NCBI RefSeq assembly: GCF_902459725.1
Contig: NZ_CABPSH010000003.1
Span: 248,001 to 312,000 of the forward strand
Direction: 5' to 3'
Source: Pandoraea eparura
Lineage (GTDB): Bacteria > Pseudomonadota > Gammaproteobacteria > Burkholderiales > Burkholderiaceae
Length of the DNA stretch: 64,000 nt
Position 1 is the first letter of the stretch. Each line of letters begins with the position of its first letter. The notes below the pieces were generated by a model. That model ran no database searches. It was not told the origin of the DNA and was given only the letters and a program-made list of their open reading frames with translations. The position numbers and the translations under genes are program-made. Below are positions 17,294 to 25,548 of this stretch, one piece after another.

Positions 17294-18064
17294 TCAGCCA
17301 TACATTGCGCCGCCGTCGGCATTGACGATTGTGCCGCTGATGTACGAGGCTCGAGCAGATGCTAGAAACACCACCAGGCTTGCGACCTCTTCGGGCTTTG
17401 CTACCCGTCCAAATGGCATGTCTGCGAGCAGTTCCTGCCATCTCGATGCGTCGCCAAATCGCTCGGCAGCGCGCGATTTGTAGAGCTTCACCAGCCGATC
17501 AGTTTCGGTCGGCCCTGGATTGACACCGACTATGCGGACTCCGTGGCGGGCGGCATGCGCGCCTGCCGCCTTCGTAAAAGTCATTAGCGCCGAGTTCGCG
17601 CTCGACCCGCAGATATAGTCATAACGTGGTGCTGCGCCAGCAATTCCAATGACGTTGACAATGACGCCGGCACCCCGCCCAATCATCGCAGGAAGCGCTT
17701 CGCGAATGGTGTCGATATAGCCATGTACCTTGAGATTCCACGCCTCCCTCCACCCCGAATCGGAAACATCTTCAAGCCCACCGCCCGGAATCGCCCCAGC
17801 GTTGTTCACGATGATATCCACCGAGCGCAGGCGGTCTCGTATGCCCGATACGGCGTCTGGCTTGCCAAGGTCTAGGCAAATAGACTCGACTCCACGGCCA
17901 ATCTGGGCTTCCAGGCGGGCAGATGCGCATTCGACGCTTTGCTTTTGGCTTCCAAGAATAGTGACGTTGCATCCTTCGGCCGCAAACATCTCACAGCAGG
18001 CGTATCCGATGCCACGGGAACCACCTGTGACTAGTACCGACTTTCCTTGAAGTTCCAGATTCAT
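17294..18064 (-). CDS. Short-chain dehydrogenase/reductase, paralogue of the 1.1-kb SDR
   Basis: SDR-fold protein of 256 residues that closely matches the SDR at 1.1-1.9 kb: both have TGGSRGIG at 13-20, NNAGAIPGGGL, NVIGIAGAAPRYDYI and GVNPGPTETDRLV. As in that protein, the classical tetrad is replaced (K112, G140, G153, N157 at the expected spacing). The start MNLELQGKSV is chosen by alignment with the paralogue; the longer frame runs into the upstream hydrolase gene. It lies 22 bp downstream of the hydrolase. The shared odd active site in both copies argues for a real subfamily rather than decay. Confidence 0.85.
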   Translation of the reverse strand: MNLELQGKSVLVTGGSRGIGYACCEMFAAEGCNVTILGSQKQSVECASARLEAQIGRGVESICLDLGKPDAVSGIRDRLRSVDIIVNNAGAIPGGGLEDVSDSGWREAWNLKVHGYIDTIREALPAMIGRGAGVIVNVIGIAGAAPRYDYICGSSANSALMTFTKAAGAHAARHGVRIVGVNPGPTETDRLVKLYKSRAAERFGDASRWQELLADMPFGRVAKPEEVASLVVFLASARASYISGTIVNADGGAMYG

Positions 18065-18086
18065 TTTTTGCCTAAGAGTTTGAGGT

Positions 18087-18905
18087 CTAGTCGATCTCGG
18101 TGAAGAAGTCGAGCACCGCCCGATTGAAAGCATCCGGCTCTTCAAGATTCACAGGGTGGCTGGTTCGAGGGACCACCCAGAGCCGCGAGTTTGCGATGGT
18201 CTTCTTCATAAAAATCGCGGGTCCCAGGCAAGGTTCGTCGTCATCGCCTGTGATGATCAGCGCGGGGACATCCAGCGCTTTCAGCTTGGATTCAAGTTCG
18301 TAAATCGTTGAGCGACGCATTTGATAGCCCCGGGTCGTAAGAGCTGAACCCAGTGGAGAATGCTGCGCGAACTGTCTGTTGAATTCTTCGAAGCCGCGCG
18401 GGTCTTTCTCTTTGTATCGACGTCTGATGGTGCTGTTCGCGTAGTGAACAATCCCTTCCTGCATACCCAGCGAGATCAGCCGGTCAGCCAGCTCCCCGCT
18501 ATCGTGCAAGAAGCGTTCGCGCCCCTGCGGATCTGAGCCGTGTCCTGCACCGGCGATCACCAAGGAACGCGCCATCTCCGGATGGGCGATTCCAAAGTTC
18601 ACCGTCGCATATCCCCCCATGGACAAGCCGACAATGTGAGCTTTCTTGACATTGCAGTACCGCATAACGTTCGCGATGTCCTCAACCGAGTGCGCCTGAC
18701 TGTATTGCTCCGGTTCTTCAGGCACATCCGACGGAGGGTAACCCCGTGCATTGAACGTGATGCATTGATAGCGACGCGACAGGAATCGAACTTGGTTTTC
18801 CCAATTCCTGTAATCACCAGCGAACTCATGAACGAAGACGATTGGAGTGCCTTGCCCCGTCTTCTCAACGTAAAGCTGCACGCCCTCTGAATTTGCAAAT
18901 CCCAT
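18087..18905 (-). CDS. Alpha/beta hydrolase
   Basis: Alpha/beta-hydrolase-fold enzyme of 272 residues. The oxyanion-hole region is HEFAGDYRNWENQ, the nucleophile elbow is GLSMGG (Ser about 96), the acid is in the TGDDDEP region and the His in PRTSHPVNLEEP near the C-terminus. The layout resembles 3-oxoadipate enol-lactonase or BioH-like hydrolases. The gene starts 9 bp after the MFS transporter stop and is followed by the SDR. It may hydrolyse an ester, lactone or C-C bond; no closer call is supported. Confidence 0.85.
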   Translation of the reverse strand: MGFANSEGVQLYVEKTGQGTPIVFVHEFAGDYRNWENQVRFLSRRYQCITFNARGYPPSDVPEEPEQYSQAHSVEDIANVMRYCNVKKAHIVGLSMGGYATVNFGIAHPEMARSLVIAGAGHGSDPQGRERFLHDSGELADRLISLGMQEGIVHYANSTIRRRYKEKDPRGFEEFNRQFAQHSPLGSALTTRGYQMRRSTIYELESKLKALDVPALIITGDDDEPCLGPAIFMKKTIANSRLWVVPRTSHPVNLEEPDAFNRAVLDFFTEID

Positions 18906-18914
18906 GACTCCCCC

Positions 18915-20606
18915 TTACGCCGTCTTTTGTTGGTGTGCACCGCTCGTGTAGATGTCAGCGCCCTTGCTCTCTTTGACGAACAGCAGACACACGACAAAGC
19001 ATACAGCTGCGAGACATACCGGATACCAGAGACCTGAGTAGATATCACCCGACGCCGCAGATATTGCGAAAGACGCCGCAGGCAAAAATCCACCGAACCA
19101 GCCAATGCCGACGTGGTATGGCAGCGACATTGCCGTGTATCGAATGCGCGAAGGGAACAGCTCAACAAGCATCGCTGCAATCGGACCATACGTCATCGTG
19201 CCGAACAGCATAAGAAGGACAATCAGCAGGATCGTCATCGGTTTGTTGATGCGCGCCGGATCCGCCGGGCCGGTTTCATACCCCGCATCGTGTAAGGCTT
19301 TGGCAATGTCCGCGTCGAAGGCCTTCGAAAGCACCGCCGCGTTCGATGCATTCCCATCGAAACTGGTGATCACCCGCTGTCCGATTCTGATCTGTGCGAG
19401 TTCTCCCTTCGACGACGGTTCGTCGGTGTAATTCAAACCCGCCTTGGTGATTGCGCTTCGCGCGATATCACAAGAACTCACGAACTTCGACGCTCCTGCC
19501 GGGTTGAACTGGAAGCTGCACTCACGCGGATCTGCCCGCACCGTAATCGGCGCCTTCTGTTGCGCGGCTTCGAGCGCCGGATTTGCGAAATGCGTGAGCC
19601 CTTTGAACAGAGGGAAGAAGAAGAGCGCTGCCAGCAAACATCCCGCCAGAAATACTGGCTTGCGGCCGATTCGGTCCGAAAGCTTGCCAAAGATGACGTA
19701 AAAAGGCGTCGTGATGATTGTCGCGACAATGATGAGCAAATTCGCCGTTCCCCCATCAACCTTCAGCGTTTGGGTCAGAAAAAACATGCTGTAGAACTGG
19801 CCCGCATACCAAACGACAGCTTGGCCCATCACCATACCGAACAGGCCCAGCAGCACGAGCTTCAGATTGCGCCATTGGCCAAACGCTTCTGAAATTGGTG
19901 ATTTCGACGTCGTACCCTTGCGCTTCATTCTCTCGAATTCGGGCGATTCATGCAGCTTTACCCGGATCCAAAGTGAGACCGTGAGCAGGATCAATGAGAC
20001 AAGGAACGGCACTCGCCAGCCCCAGGCCATGAAACTTGTTTCCCCCAGTATGTACCGCGTAGGCAGAATCACTGCGAGAGAAAGTAACAGCCCAAGCGCA
20101 GCGGTGGCTTGGATCCAGGCGGTCTTCGCTCCACGAGTCTCATTACTGCTGTGCTCAGCGACATATACCACCGCGCCACCGTATTCACCGCCAAGTGCGA
20201 GCCCTTGCAGCATTCGCATGGCGACAAAAAATATGGGCGCGGCAAGCCCGATCGAAGCATATCCCGGCAGCAACCCGATTACGAACGTCGCCCCCCCCAT
20301 CAAGGAGATGGTCACCAAGAACGTGTACTTGCGCCCCACCATGTCGCCGATGCGGCCGAAGACGAGCGCTCCGAACGGCCTCACAGCGAAGCCAGCCGCG
20401 AAACTCAGCAATGTGAAGATGAAGGCCGCAGTGGGGTTGACCCCGGAGAAAATGCTGTGTGAGATTTGCACCGCCAGCGAGCCAGCGAGAAAGAAGTCGT
20501 ACCATTCGAACATCGTTCCCAAAGAGGAAGCGAAGATCACCCGCTTTTGTACGCCTGAATCAGGCGGGGCATACGTTGCGGCAAGGTTTTCTGTACTTGC
20601 ATTCAT
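18915..20606 (-). CDS. MFS transporter, MHS (metabolite:H+ symporter) family
   Basis: Major facilitator of 563 residues from MNASTENLAATYAPP. The family features are the first helix with SLGTMFEWYDFFLAG, the loop GRIGDMVGRKYTF and the second-half loop GKLSDRIGRKPVF. Between helices 9 and 10 there is an unusual soluble insertion of about 100 residues with two cysteines (ECSFQF and SSCDIA). A start 33 codons upstream is possible but would overlap the divergent promoter region. It is the first gene of a likely operon with the hydrolase, SDR, iron alcohol dehydrogenase and thioesterase, and divides this from a LysR gene. It probably imports the organic acid degraded by the cluster. Confidence 0.88.
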   Translation of the reverse strand: MNASTENLAATYAPPDSGVQKRVIFASSLGTMFEWYDFFLAGSLAVQISHSIFSGVNPTAAFIFTLLSFAAGFAVRPFGALVFGRIGDMVGRKYTFLVTISLMGGATFVIGLLPGYASIGLAAPIFFVAMRMLQGLALGGEYGGAVVYVAEHSSNETRGAKTAWIQATAALGLLLSLAVILPTRYILGETSFMAWGWRVPFLVSLILLTVSLWIRVKLHESPEFERMKRKGTTSKSPISEAFGQWRNLKLVLLGLFGMVMGQAVVWYAGQFYSMFFLTQTLKVDGGTANLLIIVATIITTPFYVIFGKLSDRIGRKPVFLAGCLLAALFFFPLFKGLTHFANPALEAAQQKAPITVRADPRECSFQFNPAGASKFVSSCDIARSAITKAGLNYTDEPSSKGELAQIRIGQRVITSFDGNASNAAVLSKAFDADIAKALHDAGYETGPADPARINKPMTILLIVLLMLFGTMTYGPIAAMLVELFPSRIRYTAMSLPYHVGIGWFGGFLPAASFAISAASGDIYSGLWYPVCLAAVCFVVCLLFVKESKGADIYTSGAHQQKTA

Positions 20607-20698
20607 AAATTTGTCTCCATCCGTGTACGGACGCCTTGAGTGCTTGGGATATCGGCGTTCTATGAGGTAGTTTATGTTTTCGGTCGATAGAATTAAAA

Positions 20699-20711
20699 TA
20701 TGCAAAACATA
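20699..20711. promoter_or_regulatory. LysR-type box (T-N11-A) between MFS and LysR genes
   Basis: TATGCAAAACATA is a 13-bp interrupted palindrome (TATG/CATA) matching the T-N11-A form of LysR operators. It lies in the 178-bp gap between the divergent MFS operon and the LysR gene, 93 bp before the MFS start. Adjacent AT-rich DNA could hold the promoters. Confidence 0.45.
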
Positions 20712-20784
20712 TAGGTCAATCGCGGTTTCTTATTTCAATCAACGCGGCGGGACATCCGCCACCGGCATCGCAGGAGGCACAAAA

Positions 20785-21720
20785 ATGGACTTCAAGCAAT
20801 TGAAGTACTTTGCGCGTATCGCTGAGCTCGGCAACATGACCCGTGCGTCCGAGTCGCTTCGGATTGCCCAGCCAGCCCTTAGTCAACAAATCGCAAACTT
20901 GGAAAGTGAACTGGATACCCGTTTGTTCGACAGAACAGCTCAGGGCGTTAGGCTGACCGGCACAGGCGAGGTACTTTATCGGCATGCAAAGTCCCTCTTG
21001 AAGCAATTCGAGGATGTTCGCGTTGCCGTATCTCAAGAAGGCGAGGATCCGTCAGGACATGTTGTGATCGGCATCCCCGGTAGCACAGGAAAAATCTTGG
21101 CGGTAAGGTTGCTGCAGGAGTTGCGCGCCTACGAGCGGATCCTGCTCGAGATTGTCGAGCGGCCTAGCGCTGAACTTGTTGATCTGGTCGCCAATGGAAA
21201 AATCGATATTGCTGTCGCCGTTGACGCACGCCAACGACGCGGGACCACCATACAGCCGTTGATTCATGAGGAGCTATATGTCGTGTACCCCACTTCAGAG
21301 CATATCGACAAGAAGACATTGCGCCTGAAAGACGTGGCCCGACATCCGTTGATACTTCCCAGCCTACCAAGCACCATCCGACAGCGAATCGACGCCGCTT
21401 TCCTCGCCGAACATCTCGGTTTTAACTTGGTCAGCGAAGTCGGCGCAACGGACATGTTGGTGCGGTTAGTGACTGCCGGAATCGGCTGGACTGTGCTGCC
21501 CTGGTCAGCTGTCGCAGACTACGTTGAACGCGACGAGATCAGCACTGCGTCAATTAGCGGGCGCACTTTGCAGCGGGAGCTTTCGTTATGCATCTCAGAT
21601 AGCTTGCCGCTCAGTCGTGCCGCCGAGGTCGTACGAGACACGGTCGTGACCGTTCTCGAGGCCCTCGTCTCCTCGGGAACATGGGAGGGTGCTCAGCCCA
21701 TCAAGCAGTCTGCGAGTTGA
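20785..21720 (+). CDS. LysR-family transcriptional regulator
   Basis: Regulator of 311 residues. The winged helix-turn-helix covers residues 1-60 (MDFKQLKYFARIAELGNMTR, then QPALSQQIANLESELDTRLF). The chosen ATG has AGGAGG 7 nt upstream; a longer in-frame start 37 codons earlier lacks this. It resembles the CbbR/NAC-like group. It is divergent from the MFS/hydrolase/SDR/ADH/thioesterase operon and convergent with the enoyl-CoA hydratase, so the first is its likely target. Confidence 0.9.
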   Translation: MDFKQLKYFARIAELGNMTRASESLRIAQPALSQQIANLESELDTRLFDRTAQGVRLTGTGEVLYRHAKSLLKQFEDVRVAVSQEGEDPSGHVVIGIPGSTGKILAVRLLQELRAYERILLEIVERPSAELVDLVANGKIDIAVAVDARQRRGTTIQPLIHEELYVVYPTSEHIDKKTLRLKDVARHPLILPSLPSTIRQRIDAAFLAEHLGFNLVSEVGATDMLVRLVTAGIGWTVLPWSAVADYVERDEISTASISGRTLQRELSLCISDSLPLSRAAEVVRDTVVTVLEALVSSGTWEGAQPIKQSAS

Positions 21721-21781
21721 TGGTCCGCGTCTCCCACGTCCTTGCGGAACTTTCTCATTCTCTGCCCTGAGGCAGTGACGA

Positions 21782-22588
21782 CTAATAGCCGCGAAACTGC
21801 GGCGGACGCTTCTCAGCGAACGCTGTTCGACCTTCCATATAGTCGTGGCTTTGCGCCGCCTCATCCATCAGGTGGTTGACTGTCGACGCGGAAATTGCGT
21901 TTTCCGTGTTGGCGAGACTATTCAGTATGTACTTCGCGCCCTTGATCGTGAGGGGGGCGTTAGAAGCCAGCTCCATTGCAAATTGCAATGCCGACTCGAG
22001 CGCGTCCGGTGCCACCTCATCAACAAACCCAATTCGAAGCGCGCGCTCCGCATCGAAGCGCCTAGCCGAACACAAGATATGCTTTGCGTTCGACAAGCCA
22101 ACTAGGTTAAACAGCCTGCGCGTCCCCTTCACACCATAAACGATCGACAAACGGGCTGCAGGAATGGCGAATTCTGCCGAAGGAACGGCAATCCGGAAGT
22201 CGCACGACATCGCTACATTACATCCACCGCCCATACAGAAGCCATTGATTGCAGCGATGGTAGGTTTCGAGGTCGCAGCAATTGCATCGCAGCAGTCGTC
22301 ATATGCGCTCTCATAGACAACGGCCTGTTCCGGATCTCCCCTAGCCTCATTGAATTCGGAAATATCCGCCCCAGCACAGAAACTTGCTCCAGTCCCCGTC
22401 AAGACAATCGATCGCACCTCGATGTTTGCATCCAACTGTGAGAACGTCGCGCCGAGACGCTTCCAAAGCGCTAGCGTCAAGGCGTTTCTCTTAGCTTCGC
22501 GGTTTAATCTCACCAGTGCCACACCATTGACGGCTTCGACAACGATGTCCCTGTCAACCACAACCCCACCTTCTAAGCTCAGGTTCAT
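21782..22588 (-). CDS. Enoyl-CoA hydratase/isomerase
   Basis: Crotonase-fold enzyme of 268 residues that hydrates a 2-enoyl-CoA or isomerises it. The oxyanion-hole segments are GASFCAGADISEF near residue 70 and NGFCMGGGCNVAMSCDFRIA near residue 115. The position of the usual first catalytic Glu is hard to fix by eye, so the exact reaction is open. GAGG lies 5 nt before the ATG. It follows the CoA-transferase stop by 7 bp and is the last gene of a transporter/CoA-transferase/hydratase run. Confidence 0.88.
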   Translation of the reverse strand: MNLSLEGGVVVDRDIVVEAVNGVALVRLNREAKRNALTLALWKRLGATFSQLDANIEVRSIVLTGTGASFCAGADISEFNEARGDPEQAVVYESAYDDCCDAIAATSKPTIAAINGFCMGGGCNVAMSCDFRIAVPSAEFAIPAARLSIVYGVKGTRRLFNLVGLSNAKHILCSARRFDAERALRIGFVDEVAPDALESALQFAMELASNAPLTIKGAKYILNSLANTENAISASTVNHLMDEAAQSHDYMEGRTAFAEKRPPQFRGY

Positions 22589-22595
22589 AATGGCC

Positions 22596-23846
22596 TCACA
22601 GTTCATCGGCCGTCAGCCGCTCAGAGGCACCGCCTTGGAAAGCCGCGCCCGAGTCTAAAAGCTGGTTAATGTCCGCTTCCGCAAAACCGTACTCACGCAG
22701 GACCTCGGCAGTATTCTGCCCGACGCGCGGTGCCGGTGCCTCAGCGACATAGGAAGACCCATTGAGCAACACCGGGAGACCGAGCGCGCGCATTGAACCG
22801 CCTTCAGGCGACTGAACATCAACAACCATTCTCACACTTCGCGTTTGCTCGTGATCCAATGCTTCACCGACCGTCTGAACAGGACCGCAGGGGACTTGCG
22901 CTGCATCGAATCTTGACGCCCAAACCGAGCGAGTATCTGTCGAAAGGATCTCATTGATGAGCACCTCAAGCTCCCGGCGGTTTGCGAGTCGAATATCCGG
23001 CGTGTTGAAGCGCGGATCATCTACCCACTCCGGGTGGCCAAGTACCTGCGCGACGCGCCCCCAGTTCGTCTCATTGGCGCCGCCGACCGCGAGACCGCCG
23101 TCGCGACACCTATAGACCTGGTAAGGGGCGATCAATGGATGTGCGGTACCTGCGGGCTTAGGGACGATGCCTCTGGAGAAATAAGCCGCCGCATACCAAT
23201 ACATGTGCTGCATCGAGGCTTGCAACAACGACGTGTCGACACGTTGGCCCTGCCCTGTGCGCAATCTCTCGATATATGCTGCAAGCGTGCCAAAGGCCGC
23301 CAGAATACCGGCGTTGACGTCAGCGATAGAGACCCCGGGTTTGACGGGATCGCCACCGTCTTCGCCGGTGACACTGATTAGTCCACTGAACGCTTGAAGG
23401 ATCAGGTCAAATCCACCGCAAGCAGCCAGTGGCCCGGTGCGACCATATCCAGTGATAGCACAGTAGACGAGCGCCGGGTTAGCTTCGCGCAGGACGTCAT
23501 ATCCGAGACCTAGCCGCTCCATCACGCCCATGCGGAAGTTCTCCGTCACGACATCGCTCTTCTCGACGAGTTTTAACAGCGCTGCCTTGCCTTCTGGTCG
23601 CTTAACGTCGAGTGCAATGGAGCGCTTTCCCCGGTTAAGCATCATGAACGAGGGCGGCAAACCGTCATCCCCGGCGCGTCGATAACGACGTGCATCGTCA
23701 CCTTGCGGATAGCGTTCGACTTTGATCACGTCGGCGCCCAGGTCTGCGAGCATCAACCCGCAAGTCGGGCCCGCCATGATCTGGGACAGCTCGAGAACTT
23801 TAACACCGGCAAGTGGCTTGCTCAGTCCAGCAATTGGTTGGTTCAT
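22596..23846 (-). CDS. CaiB/BaiF-family CoA-transferase
   Basis: Class III CoA-transferase of 416 residues that activates an organic acid by CoA transfer. The N-terminus has LAGVKVLELSQIMAGPTCG and LADLGADVIKVERYPQGDDA; the catalytic Asp is in VSIADVNAGILAAFG (about 180). The start is set by AGGA 7 nt before the ATG; the longer frame overlaps the upstream MFS stop. It lies between an MFS gene and an enoyl-CoA hydratase in one operon. It is only distantly similar to the CoA-transferase at the left edge of the window. Confidence 0.92.
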   Translation of the reverse strand: MNQPIAGLSKPLAGVKVLELSQIMAGPTCGLMLADLGADVIKVERYPQGDDARRYRRAGDDGLPPSFMMLNRGKRSIALDVKRPEGKAALLKLVEKSDVVTENFRMGVMERLGLGYDVLREANPALVYCAITGYGRTGPLAACGGFDLILQAFSGLISVTGEDGGDPVKPGVSIADVNAGILAAFGTLAAYIERLRTGQGQRVDTSLLQASMQHMYWYAAAYFSRGIVPKPAGTAHPLIAPYQVYRCRDGGLAVGGANETNWGRVAQVLGHPEWVDDPRFNTPDIRLANRRELEVLINEILSTDTRSVWASRFDAAQVPCGPVQTVGEALDHEQTRSVRMVVDVQSPEGGSMRALGLPVLLNGSSYVAEAPAPRVGQNTAEVLREYGFAEADINQLLDSGAAFQGGASERLTADEL

Positions 23847-23872
23847 GTTCGATCCTTTCAGCAACGTAATCA

Positions 23873-25240
23873 TCATTGTTCTGCGGCGATCGCGACGACC
23901 CTATCCTCGTCGTTATCCATGTGACGGTCGTGCGGTAGCATCATCGGCGGGACGATCTTCAGGAGAAGAAGACCGCCGCAGCACAAAAGCACAGCAAGCA
24001 GATAAAGGCCTGATGCCATCGATCCAGTTGCTTCTTTCATCAGACCAACAACGAACGGCGCAACGATGCCCGAGCTGGCGCCAATGCTGTTGATCAACGC
24101 CAACCCTCCTGCGACAAGCTTTGAATCAATCGCCGCGCTCGGCATTGACCAAAAGATCGGCAGGGTGGCGGAGACACCGATTGCGCCGATGCTAAGAAAT
24201 AAGAGCGAAACGCTAAACGGAAGGTTGGGTGTTGCAGATGCAGCCAAACCCGCCGCTCCGACCATTGCAGTGGCTGCAAAATGCCAGCGTCGTTCACCTG
24301 TGCGATCCGAGTTCCGGGCGATGAGCACTGTAGCGATCGCCGCGCTCCCCCATGGCACGACTGAGTACATGCCGATCATCAAAGGATCGACAACGCCGAA
24401 TCCACGGATGATGCTGGGGACCCAGAAATTCATCGCATACGTTCCTGAAGTCGCGCAGAAAAACACTAGGGCGAACAAGTAGATCTTTGGTTCTCGTAGG
24501 AGAGACCCGAGCGTGGTGCCGCCCATCCGAATCGTCTTGCGCTGAAGATCTGCTTGGAGACTGTCATTCAAAATGTCAACTTCAAGTCGGCTAAGCCATT
24601 CGGCCTGCTCCGGTCGGTCCGCGAGCCTGACTGCGCAAACGGCCGCCATGAAAAGGCTTGGCAACGCCTCCAACAAGAAAAGCCATTGCCATCCGCCAAG
24701 GTTCCCGACGCCGTCGAACGTCGTCATGATCAGGCCGGATATTGGCCCCGTGACGACCCCTGCAACAACGATTCCGAGCGCGAAGATCGCAACGGCTTTA
24801 CTCCGATGTGCCAGCGGTAGCCACGTGCTCAGGTAGTAGATGACGCCCGGGTAAAAGCCCGCTTCGGAGACGCCGAGTAGTAGTCGAACAGCGTAGAACT
24901 GTCCCGCAGACTGCACCAGAAGCGTAGCGGCAGAACACAGTCCCCAGCCGATCATGATTGTGCAAAACACTCGGCGCGCACCAAAACGCTTGAGGAACGC
25001 GCTCACCGGGACCTCGAAAAGCACATAAGTAACAAAGAACAGGCTCGCTCCAAGCCCATAGGTCGAATCCGAGAACTGCAGTGCTTCCTTCAGCTGCAAT
25101 TGCGCGAATGAGACGTTGAAGCGGTCCATCGAGCAAAATAGGTAGCTCAAGAAGAGCACGGGCATGAGGCGCCACAAGACCTTGCGGCAGACCGCCTCGG
25201 CCGCATCCGAGAGAGGCGCGCCGCGATTTTCAACGATCAT
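23873..25240 (-). CDS. MFS transporter, anion:cation symporter (ACS) family
   Basis: Twelve-helix transporter of 455 residues. Family features: SYLFCSMDRFNVSFAQLQ in helix 1, LFEVPVSAFLKRFGARRVF, the segment GVSEAGFYPGVIYYLSTWLP and the central loop before helix 7. ACS proteins carry organic anions such as tartrate, phthalate, glucarate or 4-hydroxyphenylacetate. It leads the operon with a CoA-transferase and an enoyl-CoA hydratase, so it probably imports the acid they process. The upstream region of about 280 bp has no gene. Confidence 0.88.
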   Translation of the reverse strand: MIVENRGAPLSDAAEAVCRKVLWRLMPVLFLSYLFCSMDRFNVSFAQLQLKEALQFSDSTYGLGASLFFVTYVLFEVPVSAFLKRFGARRVFCTIMIGWGLCSAATLLVQSAGQFYAVRLLLGVSEAGFYPGVIYYLSTWLPLAHRSKAVAIFALGIVVAGVVTGPISGLIMTTFDGVGNLGGWQWLFLLEALPSLFMAAVCAVRLADRPEQAEWLSRLEVDILNDSLQADLQRKTIRMGGTTLGSLLREPKIYLFALVFFCATSGTYAMNFWVPSIIRGFGVVDPLMIGMYSVVPWGSAAIATVLIARNSDRTGERRWHFAATAMVGAAGLAASATPNLPFSVSLLFLSIGAIGVSATLPIFWSMPSAAIDSKLVAGGLALINSIGASSGIVAPFVVGLMKEATGSMASGLYLLAVLLCCGGLLLLKIVPPMMLPHDRHMDNDEDRVVAIAAEQ

Positions 25241-25522
25241 CCATCGTCTCCAGTATTTCTCTTTTTGGGATGTACGCCAATCTGCGCAGGCAGAGTGGAG
25301 CTACCCGCCCAGTCTATTTGGCATGCACCATAAGAGAAAATATAAAATTCGGATTGACCAATATGAAAAAATTATTGAAAGCGCGATGCCCCCCCCCAAT
25401 TTAAGTGGTACGCTGATTGAGGGTCCAATCACGTAGTTAGGAAATTGGACATGGGGAGCCACAATATTCGGGCGCAGACTGTCATGGCGCTCAGGGGAAT
25501 CGCTTTGGGGAATCCATTCGAG
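25241..25522. other. Upstream region of the ACS transporter operon
   Basis: No gene seen. It holds an AT-rich stretch at about 25330-25390 and a run of nine C at 25387-25395. The promoter of the transporter operon is expected here. Confidence 0.4.
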
Positions 25523-25548
25523 TGGATTTGCCCCCGTACTTCCGGACA
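25523..25548 (+). repeat. Probable terminal repeat of the decayed IS3 element
   Basis: TGGATTTGCCCC...TCCGGACA lies just past the C-terminal end of the transposase remnant, where an IS3 end is expected. I found no inverted partner at the other side, so that end seems lost. Confidence 0.45.
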
